From: Ktedonobacteria bacterium
GTDB taxonomy: Bacteria; Chloroflexota; Ktedonobacteria; Ktedonobacterales; JACDGC01
Length of the DNA stretch: 64,000 nt
Assembly (NCBI GenBank): GCA_027459785.1
Contig: DAIDGU010000080.1
Coordinates: 32,857 to 96,856 of the forward strand
Direction of reading: 5' to 3'
The notes beneath the pieces are model-generated. The model saw only the letters and a list, made by a program, of their open reading frames with translations. It had not been told where the DNA came from and did no database searches. Shown here in pieces: positions 56,233-64,000 of this stretch (positions are counted from its first letter, which is position 1; each line of letters opens with the position of its first letter). Position numbers and translations under genes: made by a program.

Positions 56233-56718
56233 ATGTTAGCCCGTGAAATCATGACCCGTGATGTCATCAGTGTGACCGATGACGCCAGCGTGCAAGATGT
56301 GATCCGCCGCCTGGCGGAATATCGCGTGAGCGGCATGCCCGTGCTCAATCGCCAGAACCGTCTGGTGGGCATCGTCACCGAAGCCGACGTGCTCAGCCAC
56401 CAGGGCGACCAGAACGCCCCCGTGACGGACATCATGACGCGCCGCGTCATCGCCGTCCCCGACAGCGCCACGACGGACCAGATCGCGCAGATCCTCACCA
56501 GCCATCGCTTCAAGCGCGTGCCGGTCGTGGACGGCCCCTACGTCCTGGGCATTGTCAGTCGCGGCGACCTCGTGCGCGTCCTGGCCAGCCGGTGGACCTG
56601 CGGCGTCTGTGGGGCGATTCACCTGGGCGCGCTGCCCCTGGAGTGTGATGCCTGCGGTGCGCCCGGCACGGTCTTTGGCCGCCTCCTCGATCCCCGCACC
56701 GAAATCTCCTCCCGCTAA
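56233..56718 (+). CDS. CBS-domain pair protein with C-terminal zinc ribbon
   Basis: 161 residues. Two CBS units: I-M-T-R-D-V...S-G-M-P-V-L...L-V-G-I-V-T-E-A-D and I-M-T-R-R-V...F-K-R-V-P-V-V...V-L-G-I-V-S-R-G-D-L. The C-terminal 45 residues hold C-G-V-C-G and C-D-A-C-G, a zinc ribbon. CBS pairs bind adenine nucleotides and regulate partner proteins. The partner is unknown. AAGGAGG lies ten bases before ATG 56233. Confidence 0.9.
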   Translation: MLAREIMTRDVISVTDDASVQDVIRRLAEYRVSGMPVLNRQNRLVGIVTEADVLSHQGDQNAPVTDIMTRRVIAVPDSATTDQIAQILTSHRFKRVPVVDGPYVLGIVSRGDLVRVLASRWTCGVCGAIHLGALPLECDACGAPGTVFGRLLDPRTEISSR

Positions 56719-56837
56719 CCGGCCCCAGCCCATCATGGTCGTCCTCCCTGCACGGTTGGCACACGAATTGCATGAGCAGCACGTAACGATACATTGCCTG
56801 TCGTTGTCTGTTCTCATCCCAGTGCTAGGAGGCGGCC

Positions 56838-57119
56838 ATGAAACTCATCACCCATGTCATCGGCTCAGCATTGAAAGATCTCTTCAGTGCCATCGGCACA
56901 GCGATCCTTGCCGGAGCTGTCGGCGGCGGCGCGGTCTTGTTGGTATCGTATGCCTACCTCAACCAGTGGGCTCCCACGATCCTGACGGATATCACCGCCG
57001 GCGTCATCGCGCTGCTCGCCGGTTATGCCGGCTGGACTACCGTGATCTTGCGCAGCATCACCCGCACAGTACTAGCTGCCGGCAAAGATGTTGAGCACGA
57101 CGTGAAACAAGCGGCGTAA
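56838..57119 (+). CDS. small membrane protein
   Basis: 93 residues with two hydrophobic helices (about 18-40 and 48-70) and a Lys/Glu/His tail (D-V-E-H-D-V-K-Q). AGGAGG lies five bases before the ATG. It is followed by the next small gene 16 bases later. Function unknown. Confidence 0.6.
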   Translation: MKLITHVIGSALKDLFSAIGTAILAGAVGGGAVLLVSYAYLNQWAPTILTDITAGVIALLAGYAGWTTVILRSITRTVLAAGKDVEHDVKQAA

Positions 57120-57135
57120 CCAGGGGGATAGACCG

Positions 57136-57339
57136 ATGGATGTGCTTTATTTCATCCTCTGCATGCTGGGCGGTGTCTTCATCGTCTGTGTGCCGTGGGC
57201 GGGCGTCGTGTTGGCAGCCACAAAAGGGTCCGGCAAGACGCAGCGCGAACGCAACATCCAGGCGAACAAACAAGCTTCCGAACATCCTGGTAGCGCCGGG
57301 GCTATCGCCCGCGATGTGCGCGAGCGCCCCAAGAGCTAG
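57136..57339 (+). CDS. small protein with one membrane helix
   Basis: 67 residues. Residues 5-28 are a membrane helix (L-Y-F-I-L-C-M-L-G-G-V-F-I-V), then a charged tail (K-T-Q-R-E-R-N-I-Q-A-N-K). CAGGGGGAT precedes the ATG. It is a likely second gene of a bicistron with the previous one. Function unknown. Confidence 0.55.
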   Translation: MDVLYFILCMLGGVFIVCVPWAGVVLAATKGSGKTQRERNIQANKQASEHPGSAGAIARDVRERPKS

Positions 57340-57495
57340 ACCTTCACCTCACCGTCAAAGGCAAGCAATATTCAGCGCGCCAAGATTCGCAAACCACGAT
57401 ATGCCACAAGAGGCCGCCTCACCTGCAATGAGCGGCCTCACTGCATGTTAGCGCGGGCGGATAGGTGTGGCCGTCGCCATATATGCCACTGGGAG

Positions 57496-57529
57496 TGTAG
57501 GGGCAGGGCAAGAAGGCATTGCCCCTACA
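57496..57529. repeat. palindromic unit after the peroxiredoxin gene
   Basis: TGTAGGGGCA and TGCCCCTACA are perfect complements. Similar GTAGGGG / CCCCTAC motifs occur near 9830 and 52060. It could also terminate the minus-strand peroxiredoxin gene, whose stop is at 57565. Confidence 0.65.
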
Positions 57530-57945
57530 GGTGGTCGCCCTGGCCCGTCCTACGATCTCTGGCGCTACTCGCCCAGCGCGGCCAGCGATTTCATCACGCT
57601 GTCGGCGGGACTGATCTTGAACTGGACATCCACGAATTTCCCCTGCTCGTCAATGACGAACGATGAGCGTGTGATCCCCATATATTTGCGGCCCATGAAC
57701 GATTGCTCGCCCCACACGCCATAGGCTTCGGCGACGGTGTGTTCGGTGTCGGCCAGCAGGATGAAGGGCAGGTTATGCTTCGTCCTGAAGCGCAGATGCG
57801 AGGCTGCGTCGTCGGGGCTGATGCCGATGACGACAGCATTATGCTCCGTGATATCCAGATAGGCATCGCGGAAGCCGCACGCCTGGGCAGTGCAACCAGG
57901 CGTGTCATCTTTCGGATAAAAATAAAGTACGACGCGCTGACTCTT

Positions 57946-58100
57946 TTGACACTCCCCCGCTTAGAAAGCGGGGGATTCTTCCAACCCAGGCAGCCCATCG
58001 TTTGCAGAAGGGATGACCAGATGAGGATTCTGGCTTGCGCCAGCAACATGCCGTTTGTCAGAACGGACTACGCTTGCCCGCCGAAACGGGTGACGATACG
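57946..58100 (-). ncRNA. predicted omega RNA at the right end of the IS608-like element
   Basis: TnpB proteins of this family work with a guide RNA made from the 3' end of tnpB and the right end of the element. This is placed by analogy. The 3' hairpin (57954-57974) is visible; the guide would be the host sequence starting AAGAGTCAGCGCGTC at 57945. The left limit is uncertain. Confidence 0.35.
57954..57974. repeat. right-end hairpin of the IS element
   Basis: CCCCCGCTT, an AGA loop and AAGCGGGGG, perfect. It overlaps the tnpB stop codon. The TnpA transposase of this family recognises such hairpins. Confidence 0.85.
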
Positions 58101-59265
58101 TGACGGTCTCGCAGGGCAGCATGCGGGCCAGATGCCCCGTCATGCGCTTGCTGAGGATGTTGGTGCTGCCCACGTTATCACGATGGCCAACAAACCCACA
58201 CTGCGAACAGGCGTAGTTCCTGCCCTTGGGTTTGTTCCGCTGACCACAAGCGGGGCATGTCTTACTGGTGTACGCTTCGTTGATCAGTTCCACGGCGATG
58301 CCCACCGCCGCCGCCTTGTAGGTGACATACTGGCGCAATTGCCCATGCGGCCAATTGCTGATCTTCTGCCGATTCTCCCGACTGAGGCGTTTCTCGGTTT
58401 TGGTGTTGTCGGCCACGTCACGCACATCTCCCATGACGATGGTTCCGGCCTGCATTGCTGTTGCTTCTTCCACCACCGCCCGACTCACTTTATGCAGCAT
58501 ATCCCGCTGCTTCGTTTCGGTCTGCGCTTGCAAGCGTTTCCGACTCGCCACCAGTTTCTTCCAACGGCGCGACCCTGGTTGGCAACGGGCGATCAACTCT
58601 TGCAGATCGGCGGTTTTCTTGTTGCGATGCTGGGCATTGGCCCGCAGTTCCCGACACGCGATGATCGTCGCTTGCGCGCCATTCGTACAGGCAGCGGGGT
58701 GGATCTCGCCCAGGTCCACGGCCATCATGCCTGTATCCGTCGTGGGCTGGGGAACGACCCCATCTTCCACGGTGATGTGCCAGCAGGAACGCTTGGTCGC
58801 ATGGCTATACACCAATTGCACCTGACGAAACGCCGCAACTGGCAACGTCGCCAGATGGTCCGGCAACGCCACCCAAATGGGCTCGTGGCCGCGTGCCAGC
58901 GCCAGACGCATACGACCATCTACCACCTTGATGCCCGTGTTCTTCCACGTGGTGGTATGGAAGAACTTCCGTTTATGGGGATAGCGGGCCAGGGGGTTAC
59001 TCGGTTTGAGGGCTTTGGCAGTCTTGCACGCCTCATAGAAATCCTGCTGTGCGGCTTGATAGCTGTGCGCATGGAGGAAGGATGGGCCGCAGAAGGCTTT
59101 CAGGACGCGATCATGTTTGAGGGGAGAGAGCCACACGTGAGCCGCTTTGCGATAAGTACGATAGTGGTTGATCAGCGTAGCGGTGTAGATGCGCCCGCTC
59201 TCACGGTTCAGCATCCGGGTCTGCTCGACAGGCAGCGTACACGCGATGATCTGCACCCGGATCAT
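57961..59265 (-). CDS. tnpB: TnpB RNA-guided nuclease
   Basis: 434 residues. RuvC-like parts: A-V-D-L-G-E-I-H with Asp184; I-V-M-G-D-V near 276-281, where many TnpBs have Glu at the Gly279 place; I-N-E-A-Y-T-S-K-T-C-P-A-C-G near 328-341; C-S-Q-C-G and H-R-D-N-V-G with Asp363. The zinc ribbon has four cysteines. TnpB cuts DNA next to a TAM when guided by omega RNA and helps keep the element after excision. It starts within the stop codon of tnpA (ATGA). Confidence 0.93.
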   Translation of the reverse strand: MIRVQIIACTLPVEQTRMLNRESGRIYTATLINHYRTYRKAAHVWLSPLKHDRVLKAFCGPSFLHAHSYQAAQQDFYEACKTAKALKPSNPLARYPHKRKFFHTTTWKNTGIKVVDGRMRLALARGHEPIWVALPDHLATLPVAAFRQVQLVYSHATKRSCWHITVEDGVVPQPTTDTGMMAVDLGEIHPAACTNGAQATIIACRELRANAQHRNKKTADLQELIARCQPGSRRWKKLVASRKRLQAQTETKQRDMLHKVSRAVVEEATAMQAGTIVMGDVRDVADNTKTEKRLSRENRQKISNWPHGQLRQYVTYKAAAVGIAVELINEAYTSKTCPACGQRNKPKGRNYACSQCGFVGHRDNVGSTNILSKRMTGHLARMLPCETVTYRHPFRRASVVRSDKRHVAGASQNPHLVIPSANDGLPGLEESPAF

Positions 59266-59651
59266 ACGGTTGCCTGCCTTTCGATGTATTTCTGAATGAT
59301 CTCACTACTCACATTGCCTGCTGTGGACAGGAAATACGAACGTGTCCACAGCGAAGGGAGTTTCAAGAGATGAGGAAACTCTCTGCGCAAGTGGTGCGAA
59401 CTGCGGCCTTTGATGAGGCGGGGAATAGCGCTGGGCAGGGTGTAGGGATCGGCCCGCACCAACAGATGCACGTGATCGGGCTGGATCGCCAGTTCCCGGA
59501 TCTCCCATGCATGTTCAGCGGCCACTTCATGCACGATGGCTTGCAGCCGTTGTGCAACGAGGCCAACCAACACCTTGCGACGGCGTTTGGGACACCAGAT
59601 GATATGGTAGACCACCAGATGGACGCAATGGGATTCATACGTGTATTCCAT
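59262..59651 (-). CDS. tnpA: IS200/IS605 Y1 transposase TnpA
   Basis: 129 residues, the full family size. HUH motif Q-P-D-H-V-H-L-L (His60 and His62) and catalytic Tyr122 in I-I-Q-K-Y-I-E-R-Q. It moves single-stranded element DNA by cutting next to hairpins. The start at M-E-Y-T-Y-E (59651) is preferred over 59687. The stop overlaps tnpB by four bases. Confidence 0.94.
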   Translation of the reverse strand: MEYTYESHCVHLVVYHIIWCPKRRRKVLVGLVAQRLQAIVHEVAAEHAWEIRELAIQPDHVHLLVRADPYTLPSAIPRLIKGRSSHHLRREFPHLLKLPSLWTRSYFLSTAGNVSSEIIQKYIERQATV

Positions 59652-59725
59652 GTAGACTGTGTACCATATAACAACATCGCTTGTCAAGCGACAGGCACGG
59701 TGTCGCTACGCGACGGCGCTTTCAT

Positions 59726-59746
59726 CCCCCGCTTGAAAGATGGGGG
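59726..59746. repeat. left-end hairpin of the IS element
   Basis: CCCCC (59726-59730) and GGGGG (59742-59746) with partly paired GCTTGAAAGAT between them. It is imperfect compared with the right-end hairpin and lies inside the left end next to TTAC. Confidence 0.7.
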
Positions 59747-59949
59747 CTTTGCGCGCCTTTCTGTAATCTGCCAGGCGCACGGTGTTTCCGTTGGCGTCGG
59801 GCAAGGCGAAATCGGGCGCGCTCGCGCCCACGATGATATCTTCGCGGCTCATGGCAAAGCTCCTCTGCTGATCGATCTGATGAATCTAGCATTCATACTG
59901 TAGCACAACCTGAACCTTTTATGAACGGGGGCGGGGCATCATCCATAAC

Positions 59950-61254
59950 ATGAGCCAGCCAGTCTCGCTTCCCTATCGCCCACCGCTCGTCGTCGTCAGC
60001 GCCACCGGTGCGCCATCGGCGCTGGCAATCACCGTGCTGAATCCCCAGAGTGGCAAACAATTGTGGCACTTCACCAGCGTGAGCGGGACACTGGACATGC
60101 TGCCCGTGGCGCAACGGGTGCAAGTCATCGGCAGCACGGTCTACATCACCTCGGATGATGCGACTGGCGTGGGCTATCTTTACGCGCTGCAACTCGATAG
60201 TGGCAAGCAGCTTTGGCGCGTGCCGTTGAGCGCACCTGCCGGCGCTGCCTGCCTCGCCGCCGACAGCCATGCCGCCTATATCTTCGCGCCACGTGCCGGC
60301 ACGAACTGCGCGACCCTGGCGGCGTATGCGGCGACGAACGGCAAACGTGTGTGGCAGACAGGCGTGCTGCCTTACCAAGAATGTCTTGGACTGAAAGTTC
60401 CCACGATGACTTTTGCCAATACCTGGCTCTTGTTGCAAGCGGATCAGCTCGATGGGGGATCGCTAAACCTGCTGGCCTTTGATGCGGCGACGGGCAAGCC
60501 GCGCTGGAATGTGCCGACGAATGCCTACGCCGGATCGGTGACGATCACGAACGACCGCATTTTCTTTGATGACGGCAAGAATGTCGTCGCGCTGGACGCA
60601 ATGACGGGGGAGCAGTTTTGGGTGCGCCACGGCGTTCCTGGCACCAAGCTCACGCTCGTTGGCGATACACTCATCGCCTTCTCGTATCCCACCTGCACCG
60701 CTTGTCCGAAAAATTTTGTGCCGACCGACACGCTCACGCTCCTCGATGTGACAAACGGTGCGCAATTGTGGCAGCGGCAATGGCATGGCACGCTGGGCCA
60801 GCCTTTCTATAACGTCGGCTTCGCCAACGATGCCCATCGCCTCTACCTCGTTGTCGATGCGCAGATCCAGGCCATCGGCTTACGCACCAACCGTGTCGCC
60901 TGGTCGCACAGCACCTACCTTTTACCTCAACTTTTCGTGCAAGGTGAACTGCTTTTCGGCACGTGGACTCCTGCACCTACCACGCATAGCCAACCATTTA
61001 TAGCCGATAGCATCACTGCGCGCCGAACATTGGATGGAGCATCCGTCTGGACGACCTTTTTGCCAATGAACGAAGAACGTGAAGGCGTCATCGCTGTCAC
61101 GGACGGCCTGGTGCTGGTGAGCGCGGCAGATCCTTCGGCCAGCGGCCCCATTTCCCTGACGGCCCTCGATCCGCTACATGGCAGCACCCTCTGGCACGCG
61201 CCGGTCAGCGGCGTAATCCAGGCGATCCTGCCAGCGGCAGGGGCGGGCGGTTAA
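59950..61254 (+). CDS. PQQ-like beta-propeller protein
   Basis: 434 residues of repeated propeller blades: L-N-P-Q-S-G-K-Q-L-W, L-D-S-G-K-Q-L-W, A-T-N-G-K-R-V-W, F-D-A-A-T-G-K-P-R-W, L-D-A-M-T-G-E-Q-F-W and others, at least eight. This is the PQQ/WD-like fold, normally in BamB or alcohol dehydrogenases. No signal peptide is visible at the annotated start, so a missing N-terminus or a cytoplasmic role is possible. No PQQ cofactor residues can be assigned. It is divergent from bcp. Confidence 0.82.
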   Translation: MSQPVSLPYRPPLVVVSATGAPSALAITVLNPQSGKQLWHFTSVSGTLDMLPVAQRVQVIGSTVYITSDDATGVGYLYALQLDSGKQLWRVPLSAPAGAACLAADSHAAYIFAPRAGTNCATLAAYAATNGKRVWQTGVLPYQECLGLKVPTMTFANTWLLLQADQLDGGSLNLLAFDAATGKPRWNVPTNAYAGSVTITNDRIFFDDGKNVVALDAMTGEQFWVRHGVPGTKLTLVGDTLIAFSYPTCTACPKNFVPTDTLTLLDVTNGAQLWQRQWHGTLGQPFYNVGFANDAHRLYLVVDAQIQAIGLRTNRVAWSHSTYLLPQLFVQGELLFGTWTPAPTTHSQPFIADSITARRTLDGASVWTTFLPMNEEREGVIAVTDGLVLVSAADPSASGPISLTALDPLHGSTLWHAPVSGVIQAILPAAGAGG

Positions 61255-61331
61255 GGGTGCGAGGGGGACGGCAGTTGCAACCGCCCGCCGCAGAACGTGC
61301 CGGAGGCATCGATACTCCTCATCACTGGCCC

Positions 61332-63737
61332 TCAATGAGATAGCGACCAGCCGGTGCCGTCGCTGACGAGGGTGAGCATGCCGGCCTGGGCAGTGCGCAC
61401 GACCGTCATGCCCGCCACGGCGGCGGGGTCGTCGGGCGCGGGCGCGGCGTTCACTGTGCCGGGCTTGGGGGCAGCGCGGGCGGAGGGCGCGACGATCACC
61501 AGCCGCGCGTTCACCTGGCGCAACAGCGCGGCCTGGGTGGACCCAGCCAAGATCGCCTCGTTCGGCAACTGGCAGAGTTGCACCACGTCCGCCTGGAGGT
61601 CCGCGCCTTGCGTCGCTTGTGCCAACGCCAGGTCACTGGCATCGCCGACGAAGAGCAGCGTCAGCCCTGGCGTCACCAGGCGCAGCACCAGTGCGTTCGT
61701 GTCGTCCTGCCGGTCGTTCGTCACCACCAGCGGGCGCGTCGGATTCAGCACATCCAGCCGGGCGGCGGGCGCGAGCGTGATGCTGGCCCCGCGCGCCAAG
61801 CGCACCAGCGGGATGCGCGCCGCTTGCAAGCCGGTGTACCACGTAACATACGGCACGTCGGGGTGCAACGCGCCCGGATCGACCACCTCGCCGATATGAT
61901 ACGCGCCTAGCAAGTTCACTAGCCCGGCATAATGCCCCTTGCGCACGTCTGTTACGATCACCAGATCCAGCGTATGCTGCCAGAAGGGCAGGACGAATGC
62001 CAGCGCCGCCAGCAGCGAGGGGCCATCCGCGCCGCCGTCGATCAGCACCGTGCGCCCGTTACTCAGGCGCAGCAAGGTTGCCGGCCCGCCCGGCACGTCC
62101 AGGAACGTGACGGTGAGCGGTGCCACAGGCGACGCGGCGGCGGAGATGCCCACCGCGCCCGTGAAGAGCGTGAGCGCCAGCGCCAGCGCGATCCCCACGC
62201 GCAGTAGCGCTGGCAGCGCCGGGCGCGGGGTGGTATGAGCGGCAGCCGCCGGCGCACGCCACACCAGCGGCACGCCGCCGAGCGCGATCACCCACACGGG
62301 CGTGAGCCAGCCCGGCACATTGCCCACCGTCGCCGCCGCCCCCGGCCAACTCGCCGTCACCTCGATAACCAGATCCGCCAGCCGCAGGAGCGGCCAGGCA
62401 ACCGCGCCGAGCAATGCGCCGATTCCCGGCGCGATCAAGCCGCCCACGCCCACCAGCGCGCCCAACGCCAGGAAAAGCGGCAGGAATGGCACCAGCAGCA
62501 GATTCGTCAGCAAGGAGACGAAAGAGATGATGCCGAAACTGATGGCGACAATGGGCAGCGTGGCGAGCTGCGCCGCCAGCGTGGCGGCCAACACGTCCGC
62601 CGAGACGCGCCCGACCCGCCAGCGCCCCAGCCATCCGGTGAGCGGCGCGCGTAGCCGCCCGGCCAGCAGCGCGATGCCCAGCGTCCCCGCCGCCGAAAGC
62701 TGAAAGCCGACGTCCCACAATATCACCGGATCGACCGCCGTCATCACGATGCAGGCGACGGCCAGCGCGGTCAGCACGTCATAGTCGCGGCCCAGGTAGC
62801 GCGCCAGGATCAGCAGCGCGCCCATAATGCCGGCACGGATGGCCGCTGGTCCCGCGCCGCTCAGGAGTACGTAGCCAACGACGCCGCCGAAGGCCAGCAC
62901 CGCGCTCGCCCGCGCCCCCAGTGGTCGCGCCAGCCGCGCCACGATCGCCGCCGCCAGCGTCACCTTCAGGCCGGACGTGACGACGAGGTGGATCGTCCCG
63001 GTGCGCACGAAAAGCGGTAGCCGCGCCCGCAGCACCGGCGTCTTCAGGCCCAACAGGATGCCGATGATCAGCGCGGCTTCCGGTGCAGGCAAAGCGTGGG
63101 CCAGCGCGCTGGCCAGCGCCTCGCGTAGCGCGTAGATCGCGCCCAGTAGCGGATTACCCCCGCCGTGTGTGATCACGTCCACCTTGGCCGCGCCCAGGTC
63201 GGCATCGATCCCCGGCGCGACATGCGCGGGCGCGCTCAGCGTGCCACTAAACTGCACCGTGTCGCCGTAATCGGGAGCATATTTGCCCGCCAGCCCCAGC
63301 GCGTAGACCTGCACCGTGCCGTCCGCTGGCCGCCAGGCGGTGATCTGCTTGGGGCTGACATCTTGCACGGCGACGACGATGAATTCGCCCTTCACGCGCA
63401 CGTCCGGCTCGCCCGTCACCACGCCGCGCACTTCCACCTGCGCGCCGAAGCCCGCGTGCGCGATATTCTGCGGATCGTTGCCGGCCCCGGCCCAGGCGAA
63501 GCGCGCCATCCCCAGCAGCGCCGCTGCCAGCAGGCCCAGCGTGGCCAAGGCCAAGCGCCCGCCGCGCCCCGCGACACTCCCCCGTGCCATGACGAAGAGC
63601 AAGCTACCCGCGCCCGCCAGGCACACCACCCCCGCCGCCAGCAATGCCCCACGCAGCCCGCCCACCGGCGCGAGCGCCGCCAGCGCGATGCCCACGAGCC
63701 ACGCGACGCCGCACGCTACAACGCCCCACCGCTGCAT
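61332..63737 (-). CDS. comEC: ComEC/Rec2-type DNA uptake channel protein with degenerate MBL domain
   Basis: About 801 residues. N-terminal OB-like domain (E-V-R-G-V-V-T-G-E-P-D), a central channel domain with many helices (L-I-I-G-I-L-L-G-L-K, F-V-R-T-G-T-I-H-L-V-V-T-S-G, S-G-A-G-P-A-A-I-R-A-G-I-M) and a C-terminal MBL-like domain. That domain reads F-L-D-V-P-G-G-P-A (about 545) and V-T-D-V-R-K-G-H-Y-A-G (about 595), where active ComEC proteins have D-V-G-Q-G-D and T-H-x-x-x-D-H. ComEC carries single-stranded DNA into the cell. ATG 63737 with GGGGGG upstream is preferred over GTG 63755. Confidence 0.9.
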   Translation of the reverse strand: MQRWGVVACGVAWLVGIALAALAPVGGLRGALLAAGVVCLAGAGSLLFVMARGSVAGRGGRLALATLGLLAAALLGMARFAWAGAGNDPQNIAHAGFGAQVEVRGVVTGEPDVRVKGEFIVVAVQDVSPKQITAWRPADGTVQVYALGLAGKYAPDYGDTVQFSGTLSAPAHVAPGIDADLGAAKVDVITHGGGNPLLGAIYALREALASALAHALPAPEAALIIGILLGLKTPVLRARLPLFVRTGTIHLVVTSGLKVTLAAAIVARLARPLGARASAVLAFGGVVGYVLLSGAGPAAIRAGIMGALLILARYLGRDYDVLTALAVACIVMTAVDPVILWDVGFQLSAAGTLGIALLAGRLRAPLTGWLGRWRVGRVSADVLAATLAAQLATLPIVAISFGIISFVSLLTNLLLVPFLPLFLALGALVGVGGLIAPGIGALLGAVAWPLLRLADLVIEVTASWPGAAATVGNVPGWLTPVWVIALGGVPLVWRAPAAAAHTTPRPALPALLRVGIALALALTLFTGAVGISAAASPVAPLTVTFLDVPGGPATLLRLSNGRTVLIDGGADGPSLLAALAFVLPFWQHTLDLVIVTDVRKGHYAGLVNLLGAYHIGEVVDPGALHPDVPYVTWYTGLQAARIPLVRLARGASITLAPAARLDVLNPTRPLVVTNDRQDDTNALVLRLVTPGLTLLFVGDASDLALAQATQGADLQADVVQLCQLPNEAILAGSTQAALLRQVNARLVIVAPSARAAPKPGTVNAAPAPDDPAAVAGMTVVRTAQAGMLTLVSDGTGWSLSH

Positions 63738-63839
63738 CCTATGCCCCCCGCTCACTTAGAATGCGACCATTCTAGCAGAATTGCCGGGAAAGGCAAGAGT
63801 ACTATGCAAAACAGTGGGGAATAATGGGGACGGGAGGCG

Positions 63840-64000
63840 GGAGGGAAACGGGGGACGAGCGCGGGACGGGGAAACGGCGGGCGGACGGCGGGCGGTTGAA
63901 ACCGCGCCTAAGGGCGTGCCGCCACGAAACCCACCTACGTGGGTTGGGATGCGAGTCCGCGACGGCGGACTTCGTCGCCGCCAGGCGCTTAGGCGCGGTT
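63840..64000. repeat. family D repeat at the window edge
   Basis: GGGCGGGCGGTTGAAACCGC and GCGCCTAAGGGCGTGCCGCC, then AACCCACCTACGTGGGTT, AGTCCGCGACGGCGGACT and GCGCTTAGGCGCGGTT, which begins the second half of the outer palindrome. The rest of it probably lies beyond the window. Confidence 0.88.

Larger units (their letters stand above)
57946..59762 (-). mobile_element. IS608-like IS200/IS605-family insertion sequence
   Basis: 1817 bases with tnpA and tnpB in the same orientation. The left end (minus strand) directly follows TTAC of the host gene and the right end closes with TCAA, the cleavage tetranucleotides known for IS608. No target duplication or terminal inverted repeats. Subterminal hairpins are at 59726-59746 and 57954-57974. 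Its removal restores the peroxiredoxin frame exactly. Confidence 0.9.
57565..59852 (-). pseudogene. bcp: Bcp-type thiol peroxiredoxin gene interrupted by an IS200/IS605 element
   Basis: The 5' part (59852-59763) encodes 30 residues, M-S-R-E-D-I-I-V-G to V-R-L-A-D-Y. The 3' part (57945-57565) resumes K-S-Q-R-V-V-L-Y-F-Y-P-K-D-D-T-P-G-C-T-A-Q-A-C-G-F and ends at TAG. Joined without the element they give one 156-residue frame with peroxidatic Cys48 and a second Cys53, normal for Bcp/AhpC-TSA enzymes that reduce hydroperoxides. As it stands the gene is split and inactive unless the element excises. GAGGAG lies seven bases before ATG 59852. Confidence 0.92.

Noticed and set aside
57703..59295. 530-residue plus-strand frame
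   Set aside because: It is antisense to tnpB and the peroxiredoxin fragment; tnpB has clear family motifs.

Overview
The window is a high-GC bacterial chromosome segment. The organism is probably a member of the Chloroflexota (inference, not proven). Reasons are the GC-rich coding, the complete F1Fo-ATPase operon led by an AtpZ-type gene, a Uma2-type nuclease gene, and intergenic spaces packed with several families of short palindromic repeats. No rRNA, tRNA or CRISPR array was found.

Layout. 0.25-6.2 kb (minus strand): nucleotidyltransferase-fold protein, MoaE, an orphan PaaA/PaaC-family ferritin-like protein, a large TPR protein and an NHL-propeller lipoprotein. 6.7-9.7 kb: a TM2-domain protein and a membrane-anchored transglycosylase-like protein. 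10.1-13.8 kb (minus): photolyase, then an anti-sigma/ECF-sigma pair. 14.4-16.3 kb: selD, whose catalytic residue is encoded by an in-frame TGA (selenocysteine), and rnc. 16.4-17.7 kb: purD. 17.8-25.9 kb: a small membrane protein and atpZ-B-E-F-H-A-G-D-C, with dispersed repeats wedged between several subunit genes. 25.9-27.6 kb: an AT-rich, apparently acquired AlbA_2/ATPase-fold gene behind a perfect 25-bp hairpin. 27.7-40.6 kb: housekeeping and membrane genes (Uma2, AlkX/YcaQ-type glycosylase, holA, gpsA, hpt, MFS, methyltransferase, O-antigen ligase).

40.7-46.4 kb is the most striking region. The chromosomal hutU (urocanate hydratase) is split by a 4.7-kb element bounded by GGTTG(T/C)GC core sites. 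The element encodes a large serine recombinase, a small XRE-type regulator and a complete second hutU with its own sigma70-like promoter. It therefore appears to break its target gene and bring a working replacement. The two host hutU halves have since suffered deletions. Joining the element ends restores a 3' end for the recombinase that runs into a terminator, which supports the boundary assignment.

46.6-57.3 kb carries FHA, PhoU-like, CoxG-like, P1-peptidase, DHA2 transporter, twin membrane paralogues, an ErpA/IscA protein preceded by two DnaA boxes, membrane glycosyltransferase-like and CBS genes. 57.6-59.9 kb holds a bcp-type peroxiredoxin gene interrupted by an IS608-like IS200/IS605 element (tnpA + tnpB) at TTAC/TCAA ends. 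Precise excision would restore the peroxiredoxin frame. 59.9-63.7 kb: a PQQ-like propeller and ComEC with a degenerate metallo-beta-lactamase domain. The window ends in long palindromic repeats.
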